Shown one piece after another: positions 1 through 9,474 of a stretch of DNA of 64,000 nucleotides. Below the pieces are notes generated by a model. That model did no database searches. It had not been told where the DNA came from and worked only from the letters and a program-made list of their open reading frames with translations. The position numbers and the translations under genes are program-made. Position 1 is the first letter of the stretch, and the number at the start of each line of letters is the position of its first letter. Source of the DNA: Euryodendron excelsum (Eukaryota; Streptophyta; Magnoliopsida; Ericales; Pentaphylacaceae); the NCBI GenBank assembly GCA_033060915.1, contig CM065379.1:33678818-33742817 (forward strand), in the 5' to 3' direction.

Positions 1-350
1 AGAGGCCAAATCTGCTGCCGAGCTGCAAAGGCCACTAATGAAGCTTTTGGAGAAAAATCAGCTGAGCCTTTTAAAAAGTCGGTGGAGACTATCACTGAGA
101 ACTAGTTTTTTATACCTTTTTCTTGTTTCTCTATGTAATCAACTATTTTCAAATTATACAGGTCTATTTTTGTTGTACTACATTTTTGCCTCCAATTTTG
201 CCATTTTATTAAAGTTTATAAATTTGCCGATCTGAATGTGTTAGGTATAACTAAGTTGGGATTTTGCGTTTGCGCATAGAGCTCTCGCCTGCCCTACTTG
301 GGTATGACTAATTCTAGGTGCTCTAATATTATCTTTGTTTTTAGAGTTTG

Positions 351-471
351 TGACCTTCATTGGTCGACCTGTCCAACTTGGACAGGATCAAGTTTTTACA
401 TTTGGTTTTTGTGACCTTCATTGGCCGATCTGTCCAACTTGGACAAGATCAAGTTTTTACACTTGGTTTTT
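351..471. repeat. Two-copy 61-bp tandem repeat with a palindromic core
   Basis: Two units begin at 351 and 412 (period 61). Each contains the perfect odd palindrome TGTCCAACTTGGACA (370-384 and 431-445). The same arrangement occurs in G2 at about 39655-39785, between the end of the pol gene and the end of the antisense ORF, so it is an old feature of this family. It could serve 3'-end formation for two convergent transcripts. That role is inference. Confidence 0.75.
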
Positions 472-689
472 GTTTTTGTCTTCCCTTAGTGCTTCGCATT
501 TTGGAGTAGCATCAGATGAGTAAATTTCTTTGAAAGACTTCTAATTTTTATTGATCATATGAAGCTTTGGAAAGACCAAACATTGCTGAATAGATACATA
601 TACTGATAAAATTTTCTCAAGTTGTTGGAGTTCCAAGGTTGGGGTAGTTGTCTTCTATCTTTAACAGATTCTAGTCGATATACCCCCAC

Positions 690-1725
690 GCTAACTTGGG
701 ACGCTACTCTGTAGGGACCCTCCATCTGCCAAATTCTTTGTTGCTCCCAATACTTTCTGTAGTACTAAGTCTCCTGCTACAAAGGATCTTGGCTGGACCT
801 GTTTGTTGTTGGAACGACTTAACTGTTGATGATATCCAATGAGCTTAATCAGGGTAGCCTTTTTGTTTTCTTCTGTAAGATCTAGGTCCCTGGCCAAAGT
901 TGGTCATTAAGTCCAATGTTAAATACTGCCGATTTGATTATTGGTAGTCCCACCTCCAACGATATTACTGCCTTCACCTCGTAAGCCAAAGAAAAGGGTG
1001 TCTCTCCAGTAGACCTCATCGGGGTAGTTTTATAGGACCATAAGACGTTGGGCAGTTCCCCCACCCATTTTCTTTTAGCCTTTTCCAGTTGTTTCTTGAT
1101 CTCATTCAGTATAGTTTTGTTTAAAATTTTGATTTACTCGTTGTCTTCCGGATAGGCTGGCGTTGAATAGTAGTTTATGATTCCGAGCTCGTCGCAAAAT
1201 GACCTAAACATGTTACCATCAAATTGGGTGCCTTTGTCCGAGACAATTGACCAAGGTGTGCCGAATCGTGTTACTATGTTTCTCCAGGCGAATCTTTTGG
1301 TGTCAATCTCTCTGATGCTTGACAGGGGCTCTACCTCCACCCATTTGGTGAAGTAGTCTATTGCCACAATAAGAAATCTCCTATTGCCTAGAGCTTAGGG
1401 CAAAGGCCCGACTATGTCCTGTTCCCATTGGGCAAAAGGCCAAGGGCTGGTTATAGTTGTGAGATTCTCAGTAGACTGATGTATAATTAGAAAGAACTTT
1501 TGGCATTTTTCACATCTCAGTACGTACTAGGATGCGTCCTTTTGCATATAGAGCCACCAGTACCCCTACGAGATAGCTCGGTATGCCAATGACCTTCCGT
1601 CAACGTGACTTCCACAAATCCTTTCATGGATTTTGAACAGGACACCCTGCACTTTGTCCAGGTGGACACAGTGCAAATAGGGACCTGTGAAGGATCTTCT
1701 GTAGAGTTCCTTGGTTGGTGATAGT
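690..1725 (-). pseudogene. G3 integrase (decayed)
   Basis: This is a Tat-type integrase, the enzyme that inserts retrotransposon cDNA. Reading down from about 1725, one frame shows the zinc-binding region with the motif CEKCQ. The core follows at 1367-1134 with AIDYFTKWVE (first Asp) and IVSDKGTQFD (second Asp). The segment that should carry the third acidic residue is damaged: where G2 has NGQAE, this copy has a shortened stretch ending in a stop near 1134. The C-terminal core resumes at 1064-882 (NVLWSYKTTP) and the tail at 897-691 (DLVLQKVLGATKN). Several stops and frame changes make it inactive. The family assignment is firm. Confidence 0.85.
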
Positions 1726-1735
1726 CATTAAGTTT

Positions 1736-3127
1736 GCCATCCAAATACAGACTTTTTGCATCTTTACTTTTTTTAGGTGGACCTTTTGTTCACATTTTTT
1801 GTTTTATGTCATATCAACTGTCAGGTATATCATGAATGTATGGAATGGACAAGATGGATGGGAGCTGTTAGGCCCTTTCCTTCCACTTTTCAAAATTTCA
1901 CGCACGCATAGCATTGTGCACAAGCATTTGCATACTTGCATTCTCTACCTGAATATGTCCCTTCTAGTTAGAAGGGAGAACGGTATATTGGTTGTGGGCA
2001 AGATCCTATGTCAGTTTCTTAGCCTACGGCCTCTTAATGGTTCCCCTGCTTGGATCACCAACCAATAATGACACCACTTCAAGGAGTACGCTTAGGTCTG
2101 AAGATTTGGAAACTGAGCATTCTTAGGAAGCATTAGTACACCCTCAACCTCATGCTCATGTAGAAACCATCCATAGTCGAACCTCTACTGGATTTAAGTC
2201 ACGCACATTGATTTCAAAACCAAGGAAGAAAGGGTAACTGCTTTACTTTCATTTATTCTTGTCTATTCCTGCTGTTATAATGTCTGTATAATTGCTCACG
2301 CAGCCATGTTTACTTTACAATCGCATCCTCTCTCTCTTTACTCTATGTATACATGTTCATGCATTCAATTTTTCATGTCAAGACAAGAGTTCTAAAGTAA
2401 CTCAAGTCACTGTATCTTCATGCATATGATCAACCCAAAGAGAATGACACCAAGTTCACTCTCCCTTACATTAAACCTACCAAAATTCTAAGAGTTCTCA
2501 TGTAACCCTAAGAACTCATAGCAGGCATTTCAAGTCATTCTATAAAGAAGGGCCCCAATCTTTCCATGCTCACGGAGATAGGATTGCTAAGAAGACAAGG
2601 GGCAATCAAATAACATGGTCTCTCAACGACCTCCTCGACATCAAACTCAAAGAAAGCGAATTCGAAGACTCAAGAGTAGTTTAGGATTTCAAATGTAAAA
2701 GTAGATAGGTGTAAGTCCCAAGGAAATTGTTCTCTCTCCCCTATTAAAATGTATTTTAAATTATGTTGTATTTAAACTCCAAAGTTCAATATACTTCTTC
2801 ATCTTTCATAAATGAATCAATGAATGAATGAATGTATGTTCTCACTCTACGGTAAGATATCTACATACAGGGGCAAAACCCCCCTTATCTCCAAGAAAGT
2901 GAGCCAAAAACATCATATCTAGTCTCCCTTTCAATAAAGGACATCTCTAGAGCATACATTGCATAAAGCTCTCTAAATACCAAAGACTAACTTATGGCTT
3001 GTGTCCTTGTTTTGCTTTTCTTTCTTTTTCTTTCACAGAGACTATACCATAGAAAGCCATCATTGCTCCTAAGAAAGACCGACATCCACCTAGAGACCCC
3101 ATCATTACCTGACAAAGAGCTGCACTA
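1736..3127 (+). other. E1 leader region, unassigned
   Basis: No recognisable gene lies here. A 117-codon open frame at 1715-2068 resembles nothing I know and starts inside the G3 fragment, so I do not call it. AT-rich sequence follows, with a short (GAAT)n run near 2815-2835. The end contains a pyrimidine run ending in CACAG at 3038, which looks like a splice acceptor 90 bases before the gag ATG. I found no LTR end or primer-binding site here. Confidence 0.5.
3011..3038 (+). promoter_or_regulatory. Putative 3' splice site upstream of E1 gag
   Basis: A pyrimidine run (TTTCTTTTTCTTTCACAG) matches the plant 3' splice-site consensus and ends 89 bases before the gag start. A donor-like AAG/GTAAGC lies in the transcribed part of LTR L2 (about 23573), with equivalents in L1, L3, L4 and L5. 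A leader intron removing most of the LTR tail and leader would join these. This is inferred from sequence alone. Confidence 0.4.
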
Positions 3128-4399
3128 ATGGTCGCCAATCCTGACGAGTCATCCTCTATCTCCCGAGAAGAAGTCAATGAGATAAGAACCAAGATCAATG
3201 AGATGTTCAAGCGCATCCAATCCATGGCCATGAAAAATGCTGCTTTAGCCCCATCATCATCCATGATTCTTCCCAAGGATTCTGAACTTGTTAACCCAAG
3301 GGTTGTGCTACAATCTGATGCTATGGGGAAGAATAAAGAGGATTCCGCAGGGGCCAATACTGAAGAAGAGGCCATACTCCTCTTGCCTGCTGTGAAAAGA
3401 ACTTTCCTTGATCCTCTCATTCTAAAAATTCAAGGGTTGGAAGACTCGTTACGAAGCCTTCACGGCCATGACTCCGTTAGGCTTGCATTCTATGACGAGT
3501 TGTGCTTCTTCCCAGACCATCCAAGACCTGCCAGGTTCAAAATGCCTAACTTTTAAAAACATGAAGACACCGGTAATCCTATTGCCCACCTTCGCCTTTA
3601 TGCTGGGGCATTGAGTGGTCATGTAAATGATCGAAAGCTCCTTATGCAATTATTCCAATACAATCTCACTGGGTCCTCCTTGCAATGGTTTGCCCGATTT
3701 GACTTGAGGAAGATTATGACCTGGATCGAGCTGGTTACTGTATTCAATGCCCAATATCACCACAACATAGACCTCGTTGCTGATCGTTGGTCCTTGATGA
3801 CAATGAGCAAAAGAGATAAAGAAAGCTTCAAAAGCAATCCCCTTAGGTGGAAAAAAGAAGCAGCACAACTCAATCCCCCTTTAAAATAGAAGGAGTATGT
3901 GCAATTATTTGTGCATATCTTCCAAGGCATATACTATGAAAAGCACTGTACAAGCATAGGGAGAAGCTTCTCAAAGTTGATCATGCAAGGGGAGATGATA
4001 GAGAATGGTCTAAAAACTGGGAGGATCATTGACCCCTATGTTAAAAATGAAGAACTTTCTGCAAGCTTAGCAAAGAAGGTGCCTATTGCATGGGAAATAG
4101 GTCGAAAGGAGGGAGAAGTATCTACCATCTTGCCTGCTCAGCCTTCGCAATATCACCCCTAATACTAATCTCAGACCCCCGTGGCTGTTCAAACACCTGC
4201 TCCCGGGCCAATGGCAGTCCAACAACATCTCAACCCTAATAGGCAGACCCACCAACCTCGTGCCTTTTCTCCCCTAGCTAGCACTCAAACTATGGCCTAT
4301 CATGACCTCTTACCAGCTAACCTTCTAACCACCATATCTGCCCCACCATTACCCAATCCTTTGTCCCCTACCTTCATTCTGGCTCTTGTTTGTGAGTAC
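3128..4399 (+). pseudogene. E1 gag, first part (interrupted by L1)
   Basis: This is a retrotransposon capsid (gag) gene starting at the ATG at 3128. The frame stays open in one register to 4399 except for nonsense codons near 3554, 3887, 4160 and 4166, so decay is by point mutation rather than frameshift. The N-terminal part is Ser/acidic-rich. The core capsid domain (about codons 145-300) has HLRLYAG, SLQWFARF, FNAQYHHNIDL and ENGLKTGRI, typical of plant Ty3/gypsy gag (retrotrans_gag family). A proline-rich linker follows. The gene ends at C-E-Y, the first residues of a CxYH-type zinc knuckle, exactly where L1 is inserted. E3 carries a homologous gag with the knuckle intact. It would form the virus-like particle in the cytoplasm. 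Confidence 0.88.
4395..4399. repeat. Target-site duplication of L1 (left)
   Basis: AGTAC at 4395-4399 is repeated at 9452-9456, directly flanking L1. A perfect 5-bp duplication is what Ty3/gypsy integrase leaves, so L1 arrived as an element and later collapsed to a single LTR. Confidence 0.92.
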
Positions 4400-4929
4400 T
4401 GTCGCGCCCAGATTTTTCGCACTCGAGGAATACACACACAAGCGGAAAAAATGATATACTCTATTGTTAGAACTCACCCTCCTAGAAGAAATGAATGCGA
4501 CTATATTTGAATTGAAAATTGATTTGAATAAAGGGCTTTTAGAAAAGATTTGGAGTTACCACCTAACTTGATTAAGGTGAGTTAGGTCACCTAAAAACTA
4601 AGAATAATCCGAAAACTACACTTAGGGTTTTGGAAAAGTTTTTAGAAAATACCACCTCAAGAGAGGGTTTTTAAGAAAAACAGGTTGTTTGGCAACATTT
4701 AGAAAACACGTAAGTCCTTTTTTGAAAATAACTCCATTTTTGGTCATTGAAATTAGTGATCTAGATTTGGAGGTTGGTTACGTGTAGAGAAGATGCACTA
4801 AGCCATCACCCTACCCCGCCCTTTCGGTACCTACATGTCAATCTACCCTAGATTCACCTATGAGAGTCTTCAACTAACAAATGTTCAATCATATCCTCTT
4901 TAGAAAACAATGTTTAGAAAAATATGATG

Positions 4930-6700
4930 CATGATATGTGAGTGCAAGAAAAGGAGAATTGATTTGGAAATAGATTTGAAAAGAAGAATTTGATTTGATT
5001 TTAGAAAAAAGATTTGAAAGGATAGATTTGAAATTGGAAAGTTTGAAAAATAAGAAATAGAGATTTAGAAATAGAAATTTGAATTTGGAAGTTTGAAAAT
5101 AGATTGGAGATTTGAAAAGATTGTCAAATTTGAGATTTGAAAAAGAGTTGTGGAAATAGAAACTTGAAAAATGTGGTTGTGGAATTAAAAATTTGAAAAA
5201 TGTTGTGACCGCACCTATGAGGGTTGCCTATGTATCCTTTTGGAGGAATCAGGTCAGTTGTAGTTTGGACAAGAGTCCGATTGAGAATAGAAGGTTGGAC
5301 TAGAAGAAAAGATTTTGATTGGAAATTGGATTGGAAGATTGAGAGATTGAACTTTGATTGGATGATTTAAAAAGACTTGACTTTGGAAAATTTGGTTTTA
5401 GGAAACCGAAACTTAGAAACTTAGAAAGGAAAGACTGGACTTGACTTGGAAAGATTTTAGAGAAGATTTTATTCGAGTGTTGAACTTGGAAGATTGAGAA
5501 AGATCGGATTTAGGACGGATTCAAATTAGGGAAAGTCCGAATTAGGAAAGTGTTGGATTAAGAAAGTTTTGAAATAGGAAACATTTCGTTTTAAGAAGGT
5601 TTTGAAATTGGAAAGTTTTGAATTAAGAAAGGTTTTAGATTTAGAAAGATTTGAAGTTTAGGAAAGTTTAGAATTTTAGAAAAATTTGAAATTGGAATGT
5701 TTAGAATTTAGAAAGATTTAACTTAAGAAAGTTTCAAATTTAGAAATTTTTGATTTCGGAAAGATTTGAAATTTAAAAAGTTTAGGATTTAAAAAGTTTT
5801 AGAGTTTGAGTTTTAGAAATCTTGAGGTTGGGAAAGGTTTGAGTTTAAGAAAGATTTGAAAATTTATATTTGGAAAATTAAGATTTGAAAGGGTTGAATT
5901 AGGAAAGATGTGGAAATTGAGTTTTAAAATTTAGGAAAGATTTTTATGTTCAAGTTTCGAAAACTTAGGATTTAGGAAAGTAGAAGATTAGGAAGGATTT
6001 GAACTAGGAAAGATTTGGATTAGGAAGGAATTGGAATTCTGTTTCTAAAAGGGAAGGTTTGATTTTGTTTCCAAAAACGGAAGATAGGATCTAGATTTCT
6101 AAACGGGAAGATTTGATTTGGTTTCCTAAAGGAAAGATTTGATTTGACAAGGATTTGGAAAGGGAAAGTTTTAGAAACCCTAGATTTGGAAAGCTATAGT
6201 TTTGACGTAGAAAATAGGTTTTTGAAAATATGTAATTTTGATGTAGAAAACAAGGGGTTTTGGAAACCTAGGTTTTAAGGCAAGTTTGAAAACCGTGTTT
6301 TTGGGAAGAAAATTAGGGTTTTCTAATCGTGAGTTCTAGAGCTTGATTTGGGCATCAAGAAAAGGGATTTTTGGAAAGTGCGTTTTCGAAAACGAAGATT
6401 TTTAGAAGGAAAATCCTAGAGGGGAGCTTCTAGAAGGAAGAATTTGGGAAGAGAGTTTTTAAAAAGATTTTTGATAGAAGATTGTTGGAGAGAGTTTTGG
6501 GAAAGGATTTTAGGGAGCGTTTTTAGAAAGTGGATTTTGGGGAGAGTATTTTGGAAAGGAGTTGAAAAAAAGGAGTTTTGAAAAATAGAGTTTTGGACGG
6601 AGTTTTTGAAAACAACTTTGGAAAGGAGAGTTTTAGGAAAATATGTTAAAAAAGAGATTTTTAGGAAGAAATTTTTGAAAAGAGAGTTTTTAGAAGGTAT
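4930..6700 (-). repeat. Purine-rich degenerate repeat tract of L1 U5
   Basis: About 1.8 kb is made of short variants of GATTTGAAA / TTAGGAAAG on the plus strand, with almost no pyrimidine run except T. Equivalent tracts occur in L3 (24170-25900), L4 (28370-30580), L6 (from about 63660) and, in the other orientation, L2 (about 34500-36060) and L5 (51060-52060). Length differences here explain much of the LTR size range. Open frames in it are low-complexity artefacts. Confidence 0.85.
5200..5275 (-). repeat. Conserved LTR block inside the purine tract
   Basis: A short non-simple island (TTGTGACCGCACCTATGAGG, then GTTGCCTA, then GGACAAGAGTCCGAT) interrupts the low-complexity tract. It is found in all six long LTRs: near 24375, 28590, 35830 (reverse), 51855 (reverse) and 63890. 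Its survival within fast-evolving sequence suggests function, perhaps RNA packaging or processing, but this is unknown. Confidence 0.7.
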
Positions 6701-7589
6701 AAAAATGTCGCACGTTCCTAAAGCGATTCTAACCATAAGAGGGCTAGAACCACTTTAGGAAAGCGGTTTTGAAAACAACAAGATTTGAAAATATGGACCA
6801 TAAAAGTCACTTTAAATGTAACACTTTCTTAAAGCAACCCTAGCCATGGAAAGGCTAGAATTACCCTAGGATTGTGATTTCGAAACCAAGTTTTGAAAAA
6901 GGAGATTTTGATGCAATTTTGAAAACAAGTTTAATGCAAGCTTTGAAAACGAGTTTAAAAACGATTTTTGGAAGATGCAAGATAATGATATGCACAATGC
7001 AAATTTGGGGTCGTGAACATACAAGGTTAAGGCTTCACCTCATAATCAAGGGGGCTGAACCATGTGGTCTTCGGTTAGCCTAAAGGAAAGCCCCCGACAT
7101 GCTGACCCTCCAATAATCTAATCCTACACATGGACCGGGAGTCTCCTTGTTTCAAGCATGCAAAGAAAGGGGGGGGGTGGGGGAAGAGATAGAGGATTAA
7201 AATAGAGAAAACCCAAGTGGGTTAGGAGAGAGAAGAGAGAGGGGGAAGTGCAGAAATGTAAAATGAAAGCCTACCATGCGTCTTGTTTATTTTTACACGC
7301 CTTGCTTTCCTTCGGTCTTTGCTTCACTTTAGTCTTGATCTTCGAGGGCTCCTCTTCGGTCTTCAAATCTTCGTAGTTGCAGCAATCCAAGTCTTCAATG
7401 AAGGGTTGGAGGCTAGTGTATAAGTGTGTAGGGGTGTGTATGAGTGTATATGAGGCTTAGGATTTGTATATGGTGGCTAGGGTTTGGAAAACCTAGGGAA
7501 GCTAGGGTTTTGGGAGTGTGCGAGCTCTGTATATCGAAAATTAGGGTTTTTAGATTGAGTTTGCTGACCTCCTTCATGCTGGAAGAGGC

Positions 7590-7720
7590 TCTGTATTTAT
7601 AAAGGTAGGATAGACCTGGCGCTTGTTGTAGTGGCGCTAGGCCAAAAATGCTTCTGGCGCCACTAGGAGTGGTGCCAGGCCAAATATTAGCTTGGTGCCA
7701 CTACTAGTGGTGCCAGCCAA
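7590..7720 (-). promoter_or_regulatory. L1 core promoter: TATA box and upstream palindromes
   Basis: On the minus strand the sequence reads TTTATAAATACAGAGCC (TATA box at about 7594-7602). Upstream lie two hyphenated palindromes, at 7654-7678 and 7692-7716, built from TGGCGCCACT or TGGTGCCACT arms. The same layout occurs in L2, L3, L4 and L5, which fixes the transcription direction of this LTR family. Confidence 0.75.
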
Positions 7721-8075
7721 TTAGGAAACTATTAAGGTCGGCAAGTAACGTATCTTTGACTAGATTTGGGCGCCTGTACTAGTGATTACCATGCAATTTT
7801 TAGCCTAGCTTCACTAGGAGTGACTCTAGAAAGTCCGGAAAAGATTTAAGGGACTGGGATTGGCCCGGAAGGCCGAAAAAAGGGTAGGAACACTTAAAAT
7901 AGTGTCCCAGAGGTATTTGACTTGAGAAATGAGGATAGGATGTATTGGAAGGATTTGACCGGGCCATTAGGGGCAAAACGGTTAATCGGGTTGGAAAGCT
8001 ACCGAGATTGACTCTGACTGTCCCGGAAGAAGACTCGAGATTTGGAAACATTATTCAAAATTTTTCCAAAGGTTG

Positions 8076-8450
8076 CCGGTTTGATACCCAGAGCTGGTGT
8101 GGTCGGAAAAGGGCGACCGGCCCTCCAGGGGCAAAACGATCATTTTGTACCGGGTTTGCTAGAATTGACTCGGAATGATCCGGGAAGGTAGAAGAAGGTT
8201 GAGAATACTATAAGAAGCAATCTTAGGAGTTTACCGGTTTGATACCCAAAGCTGGCGTGGCTAGAAAAAGGCGACCGGCCTACCAGGGGCAAAACAGTCA
8301 TTTTACACCGGGTTTACCGGAATTGACTCGGAATGATCCGGGAAGGTAGAGAAAATTTGAGAATACTATAAGAAGCATTCTCGGGAGGTTACCGATTTGA
8401 TACCCAGAGCCGGTGTGGTTCCCAGGGCGTTCGGATGCCTAGGGGTGAAA
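8076..8450 (-). repeat. L1 U3 tandem repeat, period about 158 bp
   Basis: Units begin at 8076, 8233 and 8392, each opening with CCGGTTTGATACCCA or a variant and containing GGGGCAAAACGGTCATTTT. The last unit is partial. L4 has four full units plus a partial and L3 about one and a half, so copy number varies among family members. The position upstream of the TATA box is typical of enhancer repeats. Confidence 0.8.
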
Positions 8451-9030
8451 TGGTCATCTTGACCGAAAAGTCTCAGAATTGGCCCGAAACGGACTAGAAG
8501 GCACCTAATCATGCTGAATTGCCTTTAAGACAATCTTAGAAGGTTGGACTTACTGTTCTAAAGACTCAGGTGTGTTCTCGAGAAACGTGTCGAAAGAGGC
8601 CCAAGGGGCAGTTTAGTTATTTTTCACCAAAGTGGGCTAGCAGGCACCGGTGTTGACCTGGGTTTTGAACGTTTCTGCCACTCTGACAACGGTCGCGTGA
8701 TACAGGGGTTTGTTGGCAATTCCCTATATCGACCTGTTTGCTAGTATTTTCGCTACTTTGACGGTTGCGATGTTTGCGAGTATTTCCGCTACTCTAACGG
8801 TTTGCGATCATTCCTGAGACTACCTGATCTTGGGAAGCTACTAAAGGGACTTAGCGCCTGAGAATCAACTTTCTTGAAAGGCGTGCCTAAACGGACATTT
8901 CTGCATTAGCGGGCTAGCAGGCGCCAAAGGTGGACCGTTCTACCATCTAGGAAACTCGGGGTCTCGTACCGGTCGACAGGTTTAAAGGGACTTACCGTTT
9001 TAAAGAGATTTTATTTGAAAAATGTGCCGG

Positions 9031-9290
9031 ACCGTCTCGAGGAATCAACTGTCTCTCGAAAGGGATTGGAATTGGAAAGGGGTCTTATCGTCTTCAGAAA
9101 GACGTGCCTGATTGGAGTAGATTTACCATCTCGAGGAATCAACTGTCTCGAGAGAGGGATTAGAATTGGAAAAGGGTCTTATCATTTTTGGAAAGACGTG
9201 CCTAATTAGAGTAGATTTACCATCTCGAGGAATCAACTGTCTCGAGAGAGGGATAGGAATTGGAAAGGACAATACCCTTAAGGGCATTTT
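9031..9290 (-). repeat. L1 tandem repeat, period 94 bp
   Basis: Units at 9031, 9125 and 9219 start ACCRTCTCGAGGAATCAACT and include a second CTCGAGA. L4 has a related array with period 81. It lies close to the biological start of the LTR. Confidence 0.8.
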
Positions 9291-9451
9291 GGTCATTTTA
9301 CCTCTATTTGGGCCTTGTGGGCCCACGAAGCGATGGACAGATGGGATTTAGACCTAGAGAGTTGGTTTCGATTGGAATATGTCCATATTGACTTGAGTAC
9401 AAGTCTAGATGGTGTGTAGACTGTCAAGCGGTCAAAAATGGGGTGCTTACA

Positions 9452-9474
9452 AGTACCATTCCGGAAGACAGCAT
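9452..9474 (+). pseudogene. E1 gag fragment between L1 and G1
   Basis: After the AGTAC duplication, 18 bases of gag remain before G1 starts. Read across the two insertions they supply the next residues of the zinc knuckle (HSGRQ after CEY), matching HSRGQ in the E3 gag. This shows that two elements landed only about 18 bp apart in the same codon stretch. Confidence 0.8.

Larger units (their letters stand above)
1..1735 (-). mobile_element. G3: truncated Tat-lineage Ty3/gypsy element (integrase end)
   Basis: This is a partial element read on the minus strand and is collinear with about 39300-41050 of element G2. From right to left it holds the integrase zinc finger, the integrase core, a spacer with a duplicated palindromic block, and at the extreme left the tail of a plus-strand antisense ORF like the one in G2. 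Gag, protease, reverse transcriptase and RNase H are missing on the right: similarity stops near 1735, where E1 leader-type sequence begins. The left side is cut by the window edge, so the LTR is not visible. The right break may be a deletion, because I see no LTR terminus or target duplication there. The lineage comes from close protein similarity to G2. Confidence 0.8.
4400..9451 (-). mobile_element. L1: solo long LTR (5052 bp)
   Basis: On the plus strand it begins TGTCGCGCCC and ends GGTGCTTACA. Its true orientation is minus, judged by the TATA box and by comparison with L2 and L5, which follow purine tracts. It is flanked by AGTAC duplications and sits in the E1 gag. There is no internal region, so it is a solo LTR left by LTR-LTR recombination. 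From its biological start (9451) it holds the U3 with 94-bp repeats, about 157-bp repeats, a palindrome and a TATA box near 7600, then a donor-like site near 7272, and a long purine-rich tract (pyrimidine-rich in its own sense) to the end. No coding capacity is credible. Confidence 0.92.

Noticed and set aside
1517..1744. 75-codon minus-strand frame at the G3 right end
   Set aside because: The neighbouring frame carries the integrase zinc-finger homology (CEKCQ), so this one is a shadow.
1715..2068. 117-codon plus-strand frame
   Set aside because: It starts within the G3 integrase remnant and crosses its breakpoint; no homology is recognised.
6416..6736. 106-codon minus-strand frame in L1
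   Set aside because: Low-complexity repeat translation; equivalent positions in L3 and L4 do not keep the frame.
4400..9451. A 5-kb complete retrotransposon rather than a solo LTR
   Set aside because: It has no internal LTR pair, primer-binding site or coding region; its full length aligns with L2 and L5, which follow polypurine tracts as LTRs do.
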